64,000 nt of DNA from Pirellulaceae bacterium (GTDB lineage Bacteria; Planctomycetota; Planctomycetia; Pirellulales; Pirellulaceae). The position numbers and the translations under genes were made by a program. Below the pieces are notes generated by a model, which saw only the letters and a program-made list of their open reading frames with translations, was not told the origin of the DNA and did no database searches. The stretch covers positions 372,001 through 436,000 of the forward strand of contig JAQWSU010000030.1 of assembly GCA_029243025.1 (NCBI GenBank), read 5' to 3'. Of the stretch, positions 18,903 through 28,213 are shown piece by piece; the stretch's first letter is position 1; each line of letters begins with the position of its first letter.

Positions 18903-19619
18903 ATGAGATTCCCACGCGCCCAGGTTGTCACGATCGGAATCAGCATGCTGCTTGCATTCCATGGCTCGTCCAACAACAAATCGCTCCTGGCTCAGGACTC
19001 CATTCCAGAGGCTCGTACGGAATACAAAGGCCGAGCCATCGCGCAAACGATGCACTTTTTTGGTGCGAACTGGCTGACGCGAGATTCTCGCCAACGCGAA
19101 GAGGATTGTGTTCAGATGTTGAAGAATCTGAACGTGAAGCCGGGCATGACCGTTTGTGACATGGGTTGTGGTAACGGTTTCTACACGTTGCAACTCGCCG
19201 AACTCGTCGGCGCCCGTGGAAAAGTCCTTGCTGTCGACATTCAGCCAGAAATGCTCAGGCTGATGCAGGCTCGCGCTGCCGAAAAAAATCTGCAAAATAT
19301 CCAGTCGATACTGGGAACCGTCGCTGACCCCAAACTGCCAGAGGGCCAGGTCGACCTGATTCTATGCGTCGATGTGTATCATGAGTTCTCGCATCCCGAA
19401 GAAATGCTGGCCGCCATGCGAAAGTCGTTGAAGCCAGATGGGGCCATCGTCTTGCTCGAATTCCGCAGTGAGGATCCGAGAGTGCCGATCAAACCGTTGC
19501 ACAAGATGTCAAAAAAGCAGATGCTGAAGGAGCTAAGCCCCAACGGTTACAAGTTGGTCAAAGAATTTGATAACCTTCCTTGGCAGCATATGATGTTCTT
19601 CGGCCGCGATCAGAGCTAG
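18903..19619 (+). CDS. Class I SAM-dependent methyltransferase with a signal peptide
   Basis: 238 residues. The N-terminus has a basic residue cluster (MRFPRAQ) and a hydrophobic stretch to about residue 21, with LLAQDS as a possible cleavage region. The methyltransferase core has motif I VCDMGCGNGFYT (84-95), an acidic residue after beta-2 (VLAVDIQPEML), LILCVDVYHEF and a post-core strand. The substrate is unknown. Export is odd because the donor SAM is cytoplasmic; see findings. Not clearly coupled to lpxI (155 bases away). Confidence 0.82.
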   Translation: MRFPRAQVVTIGISMLLAFHGSSNNKSLLAQDSIPEARTEYKGRAIAQTMHFFGANWLTRDSRQREEDCVQMLKNLNVKPGMTVCDMGCGNGFYTLQLAELVGARGKVLAVDIQPEMLRLMQARAAEKNLQNIQSILGTVADPKLPEGQVDLILCVDVYHEFSHPEEMLAAMRKSLKPDGAIVLLEFRSEDPRVPIKPLHKMSKKQMLKELSPNGYKLVKEFDNLPWQHMMFFGRDQS

Positions 19620-20065
19620 AGTTCACGTCTGGCGGGTTGGCATCAGCCATTTCGCCGATTGACTTTCGCATCACCTGCGGATGCTTCTTGCCGCTTTCGT
19701 TGGAAGCTCTCTCAAAAAGTGCTTCGTCGAAGCTTCGTAAAATTACTCGCGCTAAGATTTCGATACATCAAATTCTCGTCAGGCGCTAATAATGCTTAAC
19801 GCTGCGATTTCTCTTCCTTTTATTGGGGCGCCATCGTCTAGTCGTTGTGTAGGATCGGCAATCCGGTGGAGCAGGGGGGGTGACGGAAAAACTAATTGCA
19901 ATGGCCTTATTGTCGATTACAATGCGGGAGATAAGACACGTTGATGTTTCGGATAGTTAGGTTTAGGTGGACTAGTGATTAGAAGTTAGTTACCGTCAAA
20001 GGTAACGCTCACCAGGATTTATAAGCAACCTAGGCGACGTACGTCTAGTGTTTGCGGAGCTCTGT
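19620..20065. other. Intergenic region before the sigma-54 activator
   Basis: 446 bases. A tRNA-Glu-like start of sequence (GGGGCGCCATCGTCTAGTC, about 19825) lacks a T-arm and was rejected. AT-rich stretches near 19905-20035 may hold the promoter of the activator. No gene seen. Confidence 0.4.
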
Positions 20066-21061
20066 ATGATGGAACCGTCAAGCGGAATTTGGGACCGAGC
20101 TAACAAGCTCGATGATCGATTCCCGGACGAGGAATGGATTCTTGGTGATGATCCGACTGTTCGTCGGATCGCACAACACGCTAGGCGAGCTGCCAGCGTC
20201 GGCTGCACGGTATTAATCACAGGTGAAACGGGTACTGGCAAAGAAGTTTGGGCCCGACAAATTCACGAATTGGGTGGCCTTTCTGGGCGACCTTTTGTTC
20301 CTGTAAACTGTGCAGCGCTTACGGCAACGCTGGCAGAAAGCCAACTCTTTGGTCATGAAAAGGGCGCCTTTACGGGCGCGTTGGGCGCCGCGCTGGGTGT
20401 GTTTCGAGCTGCTCAAGGGGGAGTGGTTTTTCTGGACGAAGTCGGTGAAATGCCACAAGAGTTGCAACCCAAGTTGTTGCGCGTGCTCCAGGAAAGCGAA
20501 GTCACACCGGTTGGTTCTGCGATTCCCGTTCCAGTGAAGGTCCAAATCGTGGCCGCCACCAACCGCAACTTGGAAGCGGAGGTTGCCAAAGGGACCTTCC
20601 GAGAAGATCTTTACTTCCGACTGAATATGGTCGAGCTGAACGTGCCATCTCTTCGTGAGCGTGTGCAGGACATTCCCGACTTCATACGCTTCTTCTCGAA
20701 TCGATTTGCGAAGCAGTACAAACATGAGACCGTTTGGGAACCGGATGACCAAACGTTGGAGAGTTTTTGTTCCTACAGTTGGCCCGGTAACATTCGTCAA
20801 CTCTCGCATGTTATCGAGCAGTCCTATGTGCTCGATTGTGCCCCGATGCTTCCCTCTCAGTCGGACAACTCGCCCGGGGGAAATCGGCTACCATTCTTTG
20901 ATCTTGCCAAGCTTCGATCGGTGGCAGTGCGTCAGGCGTTGCGAGCTACGAATGGTCATAAAGGCCGTGCTGCAAAATTGCTTGGTGTGCATGCCAACAC
21001 GCTGACAAGAATGCTGGCCGAATTAAAGGATCAACCTGACGAAGAAATCTCGATTCATTGA
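20066..21061 (+). CDS. Sigma-54-dependent transcriptional activator without receiver domain
   Basis: AAA+ enhancer-binding protein that remodels sigma-54 RNA polymerase. Seen: Walker A GETGTGKE, the sigma-54 contact loop GAFTGA, Walker B VVFLDEVGEM, sensor I AATNRNLE, the R-finger region FREDLYFRLNMVELN and a Fis-type helix-turn-helix at the C-terminus (GHKGRAAKLLGVHANTLTRML). It lacks an N-terminal receiver, GAF or PAS domain: only about 30 residues precede the AAA+ part, so control must come from partners or expression. The ATG at 20066 has GGAG spaced 7-8 bases; a GTG at 20048 is the alternative. No kinase or rpoN nearby. Confidence 0.88.
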   Translation: MMEPSSGIWDRANKLDDRFPDEEWILGDDPTVRRIAQHARRAASVGCTVLITGETGTGKEVWARQIHELGGLSGRPFVPVNCAALTATLAESQLFGHEKGAFTGALGAALGVFRAAQGGVVFLDEVGEMPQELQPKLLRVLQESEVTPVGSAIPVPVKVQIVAATNRNLEAEVAKGTFREDLYFRLNMVELNVPSLRERVQDIPDFIRFFSNRFAKQYKHETVWEPDDQTLESFCSYSWPGNIRQLSHVIEQSYVLDCAPMLPSQSDNSPGGNRLPFFDLAKLRSVAVRQALRATNGHKGRAAKLLGVHANTLTRMLAELKDQPDEEISIH

Positions 21062-21725
21062 CCCTCTCTTTTGACGTTTCTGACGAGTGAATTCAGCTGC
21101 TCGATCTGCCCCAGACGTCTTGCTCGATTCGCGGTGAGTTCGAAAGCAATCTGCCTCAGCAGTTGCTCCTAACGTATTGGAGATCATACTACTGTGTTGA
21201 ATCAGTGATGAGCGGATTGTAGCCGAGTTGAAGTCGTGCGGGGGAAGAGAGGCGAGGACTGACAATCGTATCCAAGTATCGACTTTTTCGCGGGTGAGAT
21301 TTCTCGGTTAACTGTTGAGTTGCTAAAACTCGTGCGGTTGGTGACAGCGATTACTTTTTTCTCTGTCGCCTTGTTTGACGATTCATGGTTCAGCCCAGAT
21401 AGGCAGCAGACCTTGATTGACATTACTGAGTTAAAATGAGCGGAGATCAAGAATCCAACATCGCGCGTGGCGGTGTTGGGGGAACAGGCTTCCCCAGGGC
21501 CGTTCGCATTTGTGGGGAAAGCTGTTCTGTCTGCATAAACCACGAAAGGCTGACGCTCACAAAACCCAATCGTGTTATTGGTTCGGCGGTTGATTGGTCG
21601 TTTGTCAAGCTTTGAATGTGTCGACGGCTTCCCCGCCGATTCGAGGCCGATTCGAGGCCGTCAGCCAGCAATCCGATTTCGCACACCTTTCGTTGCTGAT
21701 CATAAGGCAAATACAAGCTTGCTTG
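21062..21725. other. Intergenic region, no gene seen
   Basis: 664 bases between the convergent activator and PHP-hydrolase genes. Open frames on both strands are short and have compositions typical of noncoding shadow frames. No repeat, tRNA or convincing terminator was found. Confidence 0.45.
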
Positions 21726-24002
21726 CTACCGATCATCATGCGACTCGGCCAGTATCTTTCGGTAAGCTTCCCGAGCCTCTTCGAAGGCTTGCGCCGCTTC
21801 GCCTTGTTCCGATTCGCGAATTCGAGGTGATTTTTGCTCCCAGCAAACGTCGACGGCGTCCAAACACCATTGTGCGCTGCGTTTGCTGGCTCGGATCGGC
21901 TGGTGGTCGACTTCCACGAAGATGGGATTCGTGTGCACCGTGGGGAAAATTCGCATGGCGACCCAGCAGGATCGGGTCGGACGGTAGCTAAACTGCAGGT
22001 CTTGGATTGAACCATCGCCAGTGATCTCTCGACGCTCGACAACTTCTCCGTTGACAATGAGTTCGACGGGAACTTTGTTGGAGTTTCCAATTCTGGCTCG
22101 CTCGACATGCCAATAGGGCTGAGCACTTAATGGTCGATTGCGAATGTCGTCGCGGGCTTTTTCTGCAAGTTTTGCCGCCGAACTCACGCTAATTGTTAGC
22201 TCGTCACCCGACTTGGCTTGGAGGAAACTTGGCCTGGCGTCGTCACCAATTTCTCCGACTGCCAGGTTGTTGATGCGGAAGTTAAACAAGTGACTAAGTC
22301 CGTCGCCGCAATAGCTGCGACCATCGCGTAGGCCCATGACCCATTGGTCGTAATCCAGCTGCTCTTGTTGGGGTAGCTTGACATAAACGCGTCCGAGACC
22401 AACGCGTTCGCCGTAGATACAAGGAAAGTCGGTCTCACCGCTGATGCGACAGGTGTATCCACAATTCAATGTGTGATACCAAACGCTCAGCTCCCAAACG
22501 ATGGGTGTGTCAACGGACGAAATGAAATCACAAACGTCGTGGACGACATCCACAACATATTCATTGGCACCGATTCCATCGAAACGGGGCATCTCATAGC
22601 TGGGAAGTTCATCCCCTGGCACTTCCATGCCCCAACCACTGTGGCTGAATCCGACGACGCCACCTTGTTCCTTACCCCATTTGAGGACGGGCAGATCCCA
22701 GCTAGGCCATTCTTCGATCTTCGTGGTCCCTGGGTAATCATCTTCTGAGAGTCGAAGCAAACAAAGATGTCCGCAATGGGAGCTTGGGAAACCGGAAACT
22801 TCAACGTCGTAACGCATCAAATAACGGTTGTTCGAAAGCGTGTGGACTTTGCCGTCGAAGAATTGTTTTTGGTGATACCAGCAGGGCCCCCAGGAAAGGA
22901 CGCAGCCCACGTTCAAGTCTTCCCCCATAATGTGACGCATCATTGCCTCCGGAGTGACGCCCTGCGTGGGAGCTTCGTAGTGGGAGCAGCCGGCGGCGTG
23001 TATGTGGTGGTCTCCCGAGTACCAGCCATGGTCTGTCAATCGAATCCAGCGACGCAACCGAAAGCTTTCCGTCTGTTCTTTGACAGCGTTGACGTGGATT
23101 TCGCGGGTCAAGATTTGATACTCGGGACCGCGAGTGTAAGTCACTTCGTAGTCACCTGGGGGTAACAAAACATGTTCGCCATGATGGCGATAGATCTGAT
23201 CGTGAAAAAAGAAGTCCGGTGCAAGTCGCCGTGCACGTGATGGGTAGACGCGACCATCCTTATCACGAATCACGAATTGACCGGTAGTTGTCGTGGTACC
23301 GTCGTCATCCACGATTTCTAGTCTGACTTTTACGGCCGGTTGGCATTCGAATAAGATTGGCACTTGATTGCGGAAACCCAAGTCTTGGGTGCCTTGTCCA
23401 ACATCGAAGGACAGGATGGCTTCGCGTTTGCCATGGTCACGACTGTATAGTTGTACGATTTGGTATTCGAGCTCTAAGCCGGAAAGCGTTTTGAGCAGCG
23501 GGCGTTCGGTGTACATTTCCACGTCAAGCCACCGATTGGGAACGTCGGTCGGGAGGATGGATGGAGTCGGAGCGGCTTTTCCGGTGGATTGTTGGTACAG
23601 TGGCGCCGCGTTGGGACTGGCGACGCGCAATGGTGCGGTGACGCCGGCCTCGTTGTGGATCTTGACCAGAAACACGCGCCAGCCTTGCTCCATGAGTTCG
23701 GCAGTGGCCGGTCCTCGCGCAATCTTAACTCGGCTTTCGGGGTTGATGTGCACGCCGGCGATGCATTGTTGGTCCAGCACGGCTTGTAGGGCCGGGACCG
23801 CTACTTCATCACTTTGTTCGAGTGCTTCTTGAAGCTGCTGTTGGTCCGCTTGGTTCAAGGGCTGTCCGAGAAATTCCAGCGCACGGATCAACCGCGAGAC
23901 TTGTGATTTCAAAGGTTGGGACTCAACCGATGTGACCTGGGGCAGATCTGCGGTGGCGACGGTACTGAACAAGCAGGCGAACAAGAGGCTAAGAGTGCGC
24001 AT
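21726..24002 (-). CDS. Secreted CehA/McbA-family metallohydrolase (PHP fold)
   Basis: 758 residues with a short signal peptide (MRTLSLLFACLFSTVATA). An N-terminal helical part of about 80 residues and a beta-rich part are followed by the PHP-type metal motif YSGDHHIHAAG and later WGKEQGGVVGFSHSG and ANEYVVD, as in the CehA/McbA family (carbaryl hydrolase relatives). Substrate unknown; in planctomycetes such proteins are common and annotated only by family. The start has GGAG six bases before the ATG. The frame runs on to 24050, but the signal peptide and ribosome site fix the start. Monocistronic. Confidence 0.8.
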   Translation of the reverse strand: MRTLSLLFACLFSTVATADLPQVTSVESQPLKSQVSRLIRALEFLGQPLNQADQQQLQEALEQSDEVAVPALQAVLDQQCIAGVHINPESRVKIARGPATAELMEQGWRVFLVKIHNEAGVTAPLRVASPNAAPLYQQSTGKAAPTPSILPTDVPNRWLDVEMYTERPLLKTLSGLELEYQIVQLYSRDHGKREAILSFDVGQGTQDLGFRNQVPILFECQPAVKVRLEIVDDDGTTTTTGQFVIRDKDGRVYPSRARRLAPDFFFHDQIYRHHGEHVLLPPGDYEVTYTRGPEYQILTREIHVNAVKEQTESFRLRRWIRLTDHGWYSGDHHIHAAGCSHYEAPTQGVTPEAMMRHIMGEDLNVGCVLSWGPCWYHQKQFFDGKVHTLSNNRYLMRYDVEVSGFPSSHCGHLCLLRLSEDDYPGTTKIEEWPSWDLPVLKWGKEQGGVVGFSHSGWGMEVPGDELPSYEMPRFDGIGANEYVVDVVHDVCDFISSVDTPIVWELSVWYHTLNCGYTCRISGETDFPCIYGERVGLGRVYVKLPQQEQLDYDQWVMGLRDGRSYCGDGLSHLFNFRINNLAVGEIGDDARPSFLQAKSGDELTISVSSAAKLAEKARDDIRNRPLSAQPYWHVERARIGNSNKVPVELIVNGEVVERREITGDGSIQDLQFSYRPTRSCWVAMRIFPTVHTNPIFVEVDHQPIRASKRSAQWCLDAVDVCWEQKSPRIRESEQGEAAQAFEEAREAYRKILAESHDDR

Positions 24003-24380
24003 GGTGAGCTCCGAAAAGATGGCTTTTGATGGCATTCGTTCCAAGGGCACGTTAAAAAAGTGGCGCCAAGTTAGCCTTCAAGATATCGCATTCCGATTTA
24101 GCAATCACGCGCTCCCTATGAATTTTTCAACGATTGCGAATTGTTTTTTAATTGGGGGAACCGTTTTGACTGCGTAAGCTTTACCGGCTAGTGAGGTTGC
24201 GGTGAGGTTGTCCATTTTCTTTCAAGATTTGTGGAGCAACTGTCGCAACTTGGCTGGTTGTTGAGTCATTCTGAATACGCTTCCGGCTTTGCTGGCGGGA
24301 ATTGCTGGGCAAAAACGAAATGGCACAGTCTTTGCTTTCTTAGCTTCCGGGTGGACACGAGTAGATCAGGGAGCTAGAGG

Positions 24381-24485
24381 ATGTTCTTGAGCACGGTATT
24401 AATGACGGTCGGATGTGGACTCGCTCTGGTTTCGGTGATGGGAGCCATCTTGCCAAGGTCCAGGTCGAGTTGGGAGAGATTTTGA
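24381..24485 (+). CDS. Possible small membrane protein (34 residues)
   Basis: Open frame starting MFLSTVLMTVGCGLALVS, one hydrophobic span of about 20 residues followed by a basic, Trp-containing tail (PRSRSSWERF). GGGAG lies about eight bases before the ATG. It has the shape of a small single-pass protein, but the length alone gives little statistical support and no family is recognised. Confidence 0.25.
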   Translation: MFLSTVLMTVGCGLALVSVMGAILPRSRSSWERF

Positions 24486-24531
24486 GCGAGATTGTTGGTC
24501 GTCTCAGCTAGCCTGAAGGATGCTGCGATTG

Positions 24532-24577
24532 GCAAAAAGAAAACGGAGCACCGTTCCCGCAGCTAACGGCGCTCCGT
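24532..24577 (-). terminator. Rho-independent terminator after nrdJ
   Basis: On the - strand: stem ACGGAGCGCCGTT / AACGGTGCTCCGT with one mismatch and a nine-base loop, then a T-rich run (TTTTCTTTTTG). It lies 45 bases after the nrdJ stop. Confidence 0.88.
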
Positions 24578-24622
24578 AAATTAAAACTGCTTTTGAGAGG
24601 TATTCCCTCTCGGATGATCTGT

Positions 24623-27571
24623 TTATGAGCAGCCCATGCTGTTACCACAATTGTGGCACAGATAGCAGTTTCCATTTCTTACGGTGATCGAACCGCAATT
24701 ATCGCATGAAGGCGCGTCACTTTGGAAACGAGCAAATTGGTCATCACGAGTTTCCACGCCATCCGTTTCCTGGATCTTAACTCCTGCACGATCGAGGATT
24801 TCTGACGTGGTTTGCCCGTTGTTTGAAATATTGGTGACGGTCGACTCCGCATTGCTATTTGTGATCTGCTTTTGAGGCGACGAATCATCCGACGTCGTCT
24901 CGCTGACGGATTTCTTGGCTTCCGATTGGGTGCTACTTGGAGTCGTCCCAATAGTCGCTTCTCGATAGCCGGGCAGGAATTTGATACCGAGCCAGCGGAA
25001 GATGTAATCCACCAGGCTTTTGGCGATTCTAATATCGGGATTGGTCGTGTAGCCCATTGGTTCGAATCGCGAGTGAGAAAACTTGTTGACGAGGACTTCC
25101 AACGGAACTCCGTACTGAAGGCTCATGGAGACGGCGGTTCCAAAGCTATCCATGAGGCCGCCGATCGTACTGCCTTCTTTCGCCATCGTGATGAATAATT
25201 CACCCGGTCGTCCATCTTCATACAGACCGACCGTCACGTAACCCTCGTGTCCGTTGACATTGAATTTATGCGTCACGGATTGTCGTGTATCGGATAAATG
25301 TTCGCGACGAGGTCGAGGGGTGTCCACTGTGGCAGCTTTGTCTGCCTCACTGGAGGTGTTTAGAGGCTGGCTTTGCTTGGAGCCATCTCGGTAAATTGCC
25401 AGCGCTTTCAGTCCCAGCTCCCAACCCCAACGATAGGCTTCTGCAATATCATCGGGCGTGGATTCGGCCGGCATATTGACGGTCTTCGAAATGGCACCTG
25501 ACAAGAAAGGTTGTGCCGCCGCCATCATGGAAACGTGAGCTCGCCAAGGAATGCTCCGAGCTCCATTGGCTGGCTTAAATGCACAATCAAAGACATTCAG
25601 GTCGTCGTCATGCAACTCGGACGCACCTTCGATCGTATCATTTTCGTCAACGTAGGAACAAATCGCGGAGATTTGTTCGTTGTTGTAGCCCAGACCTTCG
25701 AGCGCTTGCGGCACGGTCCGATTGATAATCTTCAGCATGCCACCACCGGCCAGTTGCTTGTATTTGACCAGCGCGATGTCAGGTTCGATCCCGGTCGTAT
25801 CACAGTCCATCATGAAGCTGATGGTGCCGGTAGGAGCCAGGACGGTGGCCTGAGCATTGCGGAATCCATGGGTGGATCCCTCTGATAACACTCGCTCCCA
25901 GACCTCTCGTGCAGCTTCTTTCAGATCCTGCGGACCGCTGTCGTGGATTTCTTCTACCGCGGCACGGTGCATTTGCATTACGTTCATGAACGGTTCGCGG
26001 TTTTCCGGATAGCCTTCGAACGTTCCGACGGCGGCCGCCAACTCCGTACTGGTCAAATTTGCAGCACCGTGGAGCAAGGCCGTGATGCCTCCGCATATTC
26101 CACGAGCCGCATCGGAATCGTAAGCTTGGCCGCTGGACATGATGAGGCTGCCGAGGTTGGAGTAGCCTAGGCCCAGCGGTCGGTAGCGGTGACTGTTCTC
26201 GGCAATCGGATCGGTCGGGTAACTGGCGTGATCCACGAGGATCTCTTGAGCAACGAAAAATAATCGGCAGGTTGCCTGGAACGATTCATGATCAAACTGG
26301 CCGTTCTCTTTTCGATACTTCATCAGGTTGACGCTGGCCAAATTGCAGGCTGTGTCATCGAGGAACATGTACTCCGAGCAGGGATTGCTGGCATTGATGC
26401 GGCCTGAATTGGGGCAAGTGTGCCAACGATTAATCGTTGTGTCGTATTGCACGCCCGGATCACCGCAGTGCCAAGCACATTCGGCCATCCGTTGAAGGAG
26501 TGTGCGAGCCGGATAGCTGGGGCCCTCTCGATTTGGATCAGTGATCCAACGTGTTTTCCAAGTTTGATCCTCCGCCACAGCATCCATGAACTCGTCCGTC
26601 AATCGAACGGAGAGGTTGGCATTTTGGAAAAGAATGGAACTGTATGCTTCGCCGTTGAAGTTGGCTTCGTAACCACCCTTCTCGATCAAGCAGTGGGCTT
26701 TTTGTTCTTCCTTATGTTTGCACTCGACGAATTCCATGATGTCCGGATGCCAAACTTTCAGCGATTGCATTTTCGCTGCTCGCCGTGTTTTGCCTCCCGA
26801 TTTGACTACCGCGGCAATTTGATCGTAGACACGCATGAACGAAAGAGGGCCCGAGGGGTGTCCACCACCAGAGAGCTTTTCACGGTGCGAACGGATTGTC
26901 GACAAGTCGGTACCGGTTCCCGAGCCAAATTTGAACAGCATTGCTTCGCTGGTCGCCAACCGCATGATGTCTTCCATGTTGTCATCCACGCTTTGAATGA
27001 AACATGCAGATGCCTGCGGAAACTCATAAGGGTTGTCAGGCTGATGGGCTTGCCGTGTTTTCGTGTCCCAGTGCCAGTTGCACTTGGCTCCCTTCACACC
27101 GTACTGGTGATGCAGGCCAACATTGAACCAAACGGGCGAATTGAAGGCCCCGTGCTGGTGTAAGCAAAGCCAGGTTAAATCACGGTAGAATCGCTCGCCG
27201 TCGGCAGCGGTTGCAAAGTATCCGTCTTCTAGCCCCCAGTCGGCGATCGCTCGCGTTACGCGATGGACCAATTGCCGAACGCTGTATTCTCGTTCGTCCG
27301 TTCCTACCTCGCCATAAAAATATTTGCTGACAATCACGTTCGTTGCCAACTGACTCCACGCCGTGGGGACTTCGCAGTTGTTCTGCTCGAAAAGCACTTC
27401 GCCTTTCTCTCCCTTGATGGCTGCCGATCGAGTTTCCCATTCGGTCGTTTCAAATGGATCCTTAACGTCGGTTGGACAAAAACGGGCCTCGAAGCGGAGC
27501 CCCTGTGGGTTAAGCTGCTCGCGTTGAGTTGCTTCTGGTTTCATTGCATTCCCAAGATTTGCAGTCGCCAT
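24623..27571 (-). CDS. nrdJ: Class II (vitamin B12-dependent) ribonucleotide reductase
   Basis: Makes deoxyribonucleotides with adenosylcobalamin, independent of oxygen. 982 residues. Seen: HGAFNSPVWFNVG, FGSGTGTDLS, NPCSEYMFLDDTACNLASVN (active-site Cys/Glu region), APTGTISFMMDCDTTGIEPD, and near the C-terminus TGLKAL-like GLKALAIYRDGSKQSQPL. A C-terminal extension of about 170 residues includes a low-complexity Ser/Thr/Asn linker and a zinc-ribbon-like tail, CDNCG...CYLCHNCG, as in TIGR02504-type NrdJ. AAGGAG lies about nine bases before the ATG. Two NrdR-like boxes spaced by 15 bases lie about 150 bases upstream. Confidence 0.95.
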   Translation of the reverse strand: MATANLGNAMKPEATQREQLNPQGLRFEARFCPTDVKDPFETTEWETRSAAIKGEKGEVLFEQNNCEVPTAWSQLATNVIVSKYFYGEVGTDEREYSVRQLVHRVTRAIADWGLEDGYFATAADGERFYRDLTWLCLHQHGAFNSPVWFNVGLHHQYGVKGAKCNWHWDTKTRQAHQPDNPYEFPQASACFIQSVDDNMEDIMRLATSEAMLFKFGSGTGTDLSTIRSHREKLSGGGHPSGPLSFMRVYDQIAAVVKSGGKTRRAAKMQSLKVWHPDIMEFVECKHKEEQKAHCLIEKGGYEANFNGEAYSSILFQNANLSVRLTDEFMDAVAEDQTWKTRWITDPNREGPSYPARTLLQRMAECAWHCGDPGVQYDTTINRWHTCPNSGRINASNPCSEYMFLDDTACNLASVNLMKYRKENGQFDHESFQATCRLFFVAQEILVDHASYPTDPIAENSHRYRPLGLGYSNLGSLIMSSGQAYDSDAARGICGGITALLHGAANLTSTELAAAVGTFEGYPENREPFMNVMQMHRAAVEEIHDSGPQDLKEAAREVWERVLSEGSTHGFRNAQATVLAPTGTISFMMDCDTTGIEPDIALVKYKQLAGGGMLKIINRTVPQALEGLGYNNEQISAICSYVDENDTIEGASELHDDDLNVFDCAFKPANGARSIPWRAHVSMMAAAQPFLSGAISKTVNMPAESTPDDIAEAYRWGWELGLKALAIYRDGSKQSQPLNTSSEADKAATVDTPRPRREHLSDTRQSVTHKFNVNGHEGYVTVGLYEDGRPGELFITMAKEGSTIGGLMDSFGTAVSMSLQYGVPLEVLVNKFSHSRFEPMGYTTNPDIRIAKSLVDYIFRWLGIKFLPGYREATIGTTPSSTQSEAKKSVSETTSDDSSPQKQITNSNAESTVTNISNNGQTTSEILDRAGVKIQETDGVETRDDQFARFQSDAPSCDNCGSITVRNGNCYLCHNCGNSMGCS

Positions 27572-27612
27572 CCGCTAAAGCTCCTTCCAGTGCTAGAGAG
27601 TTTCCATACCTT

Positions 27613-27630
27613 AGTGTACAGAGGTACACT
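27613..27630. repeat. Perfect 7+7 inverted repeat in the nrdJ leader
   Basis: AGTGTAC, AGAG, GTACACT. It lies 42-59 bases upstream of the nrdJ start, inside the probable 5' untranslated region. It could be a hairpin or a second operator. Confidence 0.5.
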
Positions 27631-27717
27631 TTGCAATTATCGTTAGATCCACGGCAATCTGTTTACGCCAATCGGACAACCCTTTTCGCCAGGCTTCCGA
27701 CCCCAGTTACCGTAGAA

Positions 27718-27733
27718 CCACTATATATTGTAC
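27718..27733. promoter_or_regulatory. NrdR-like box, proximal
   Basis: The ten-base core CTATATATTG matches the NrdR consensus core CWATATATWG fully; the flanks match partly. On - it overlaps a TACAAT -10-like element. Its partner starts 31 bases away. Confidence 0.7.
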
Positions 27734-27754
27734 CTCCGGCTTTTTGGCCTACAA
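27727..27754 (-). promoter_or_regulatory. Probable nrdJ promoter
   Basis: On the - strand TTGTAG (27754-27749), a 16-base spacer and TACAAT (27732-27727). Each element overlaps one NrdR-like box, the arrangement expected for repression by NrdR. The predicted leader is about 145 bases. Confidence 0.5.
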
Positions 27755-27764
27755 CATCTAGTGT
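27749..27764. promoter_or_regulatory. NrdR-like box, distal
   Basis: CTACAACATCTAGTGT matches 12 of 16 positions of the NrdR consensus. The 15-base gap to the proximal box puts the two sites about three helical turns apart, the standard NrdR arrangement. Confidence 0.6.
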
Positions 27765-28213
27765 GAGACGCCGATTCTACGAACTCAAGATTTTACGTCA
27801 ATAACTTTTTTTGAGATTGCCGTAAGTCGTTATGGTCATTGAGTTTCGAGTTTTTCCCCTCAGAGGACTCCAGCATATCAATGCTAGCTGCTGGTGACAA
27901 TACTGTTTAACAAATCGGTGGCGTGATTTGGCGTAAACCCTTATCAATCAATGAGTACCAAAACGCAAAAATCAGTCGGTTGAGAGAATGCGACGACGAA
28001 AGTGAAGAAGGCAGACGCGCTGTTCGAGCGAATTGTTCGCTCGATTTTGGGGCAGATTGGTCTGCTGTCGAGAAAAGCTATCTCTGGATTTCGTCATCCG
28101 ATGACAGGTCGGGTGAGTGGATGACCTGGCTGCCGTGTCGAAGCCAGGGCGGAAGATGTTGGATTCAGGGCCGCATTTTGTTCGGGGCCGTTCTTGGCAG
28201 TCTGATGGCCGGA

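Larger units (their letters stand above)
24003..24622. other. Intergenic region between the CehA gene and nrdJ
   Basis: 620 bases on the 3' side of nrdJ and the promoter side of the CehA gene. Contains the nrdJ terminator at 24532-24577 and a 34-codon open frame at 24381-24485 with a fair ribosome site. Nothing else recognised. Confidence 0.45.
27572..28213. other. nrdJ promoter region and spacer to the sulfotransferase
   Basis: 642 bases. Holds the NrdR-like boxes, the probable promoter and the inverted repeat listed separately. The part from about 27830 to 28213 shows no gene; the + frame 27923-28432 runs into the antisense of the sulfotransferase and looks spurious. No B12-box of a cobalamin riboswitch was seen in the leader. 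Confidence 0.5.

Noticed and set aside
19825-19885. tRNA-Glu-like start (GGGGCGCCATCGTCTAGTC) in the gap before the sigma-54 activator
   Set aside because: No T-arm (GGTTCGAATC), no matching 3' acceptor strand and no anticodon stem; chance resemblance.
27571-27720. Cobalamin riboswitch in the nrdJ leader
   Set aside because: The leader is long enough only for a part, and no B12-box-like sequence was found. A covariance search with the cobalamin model would decide.
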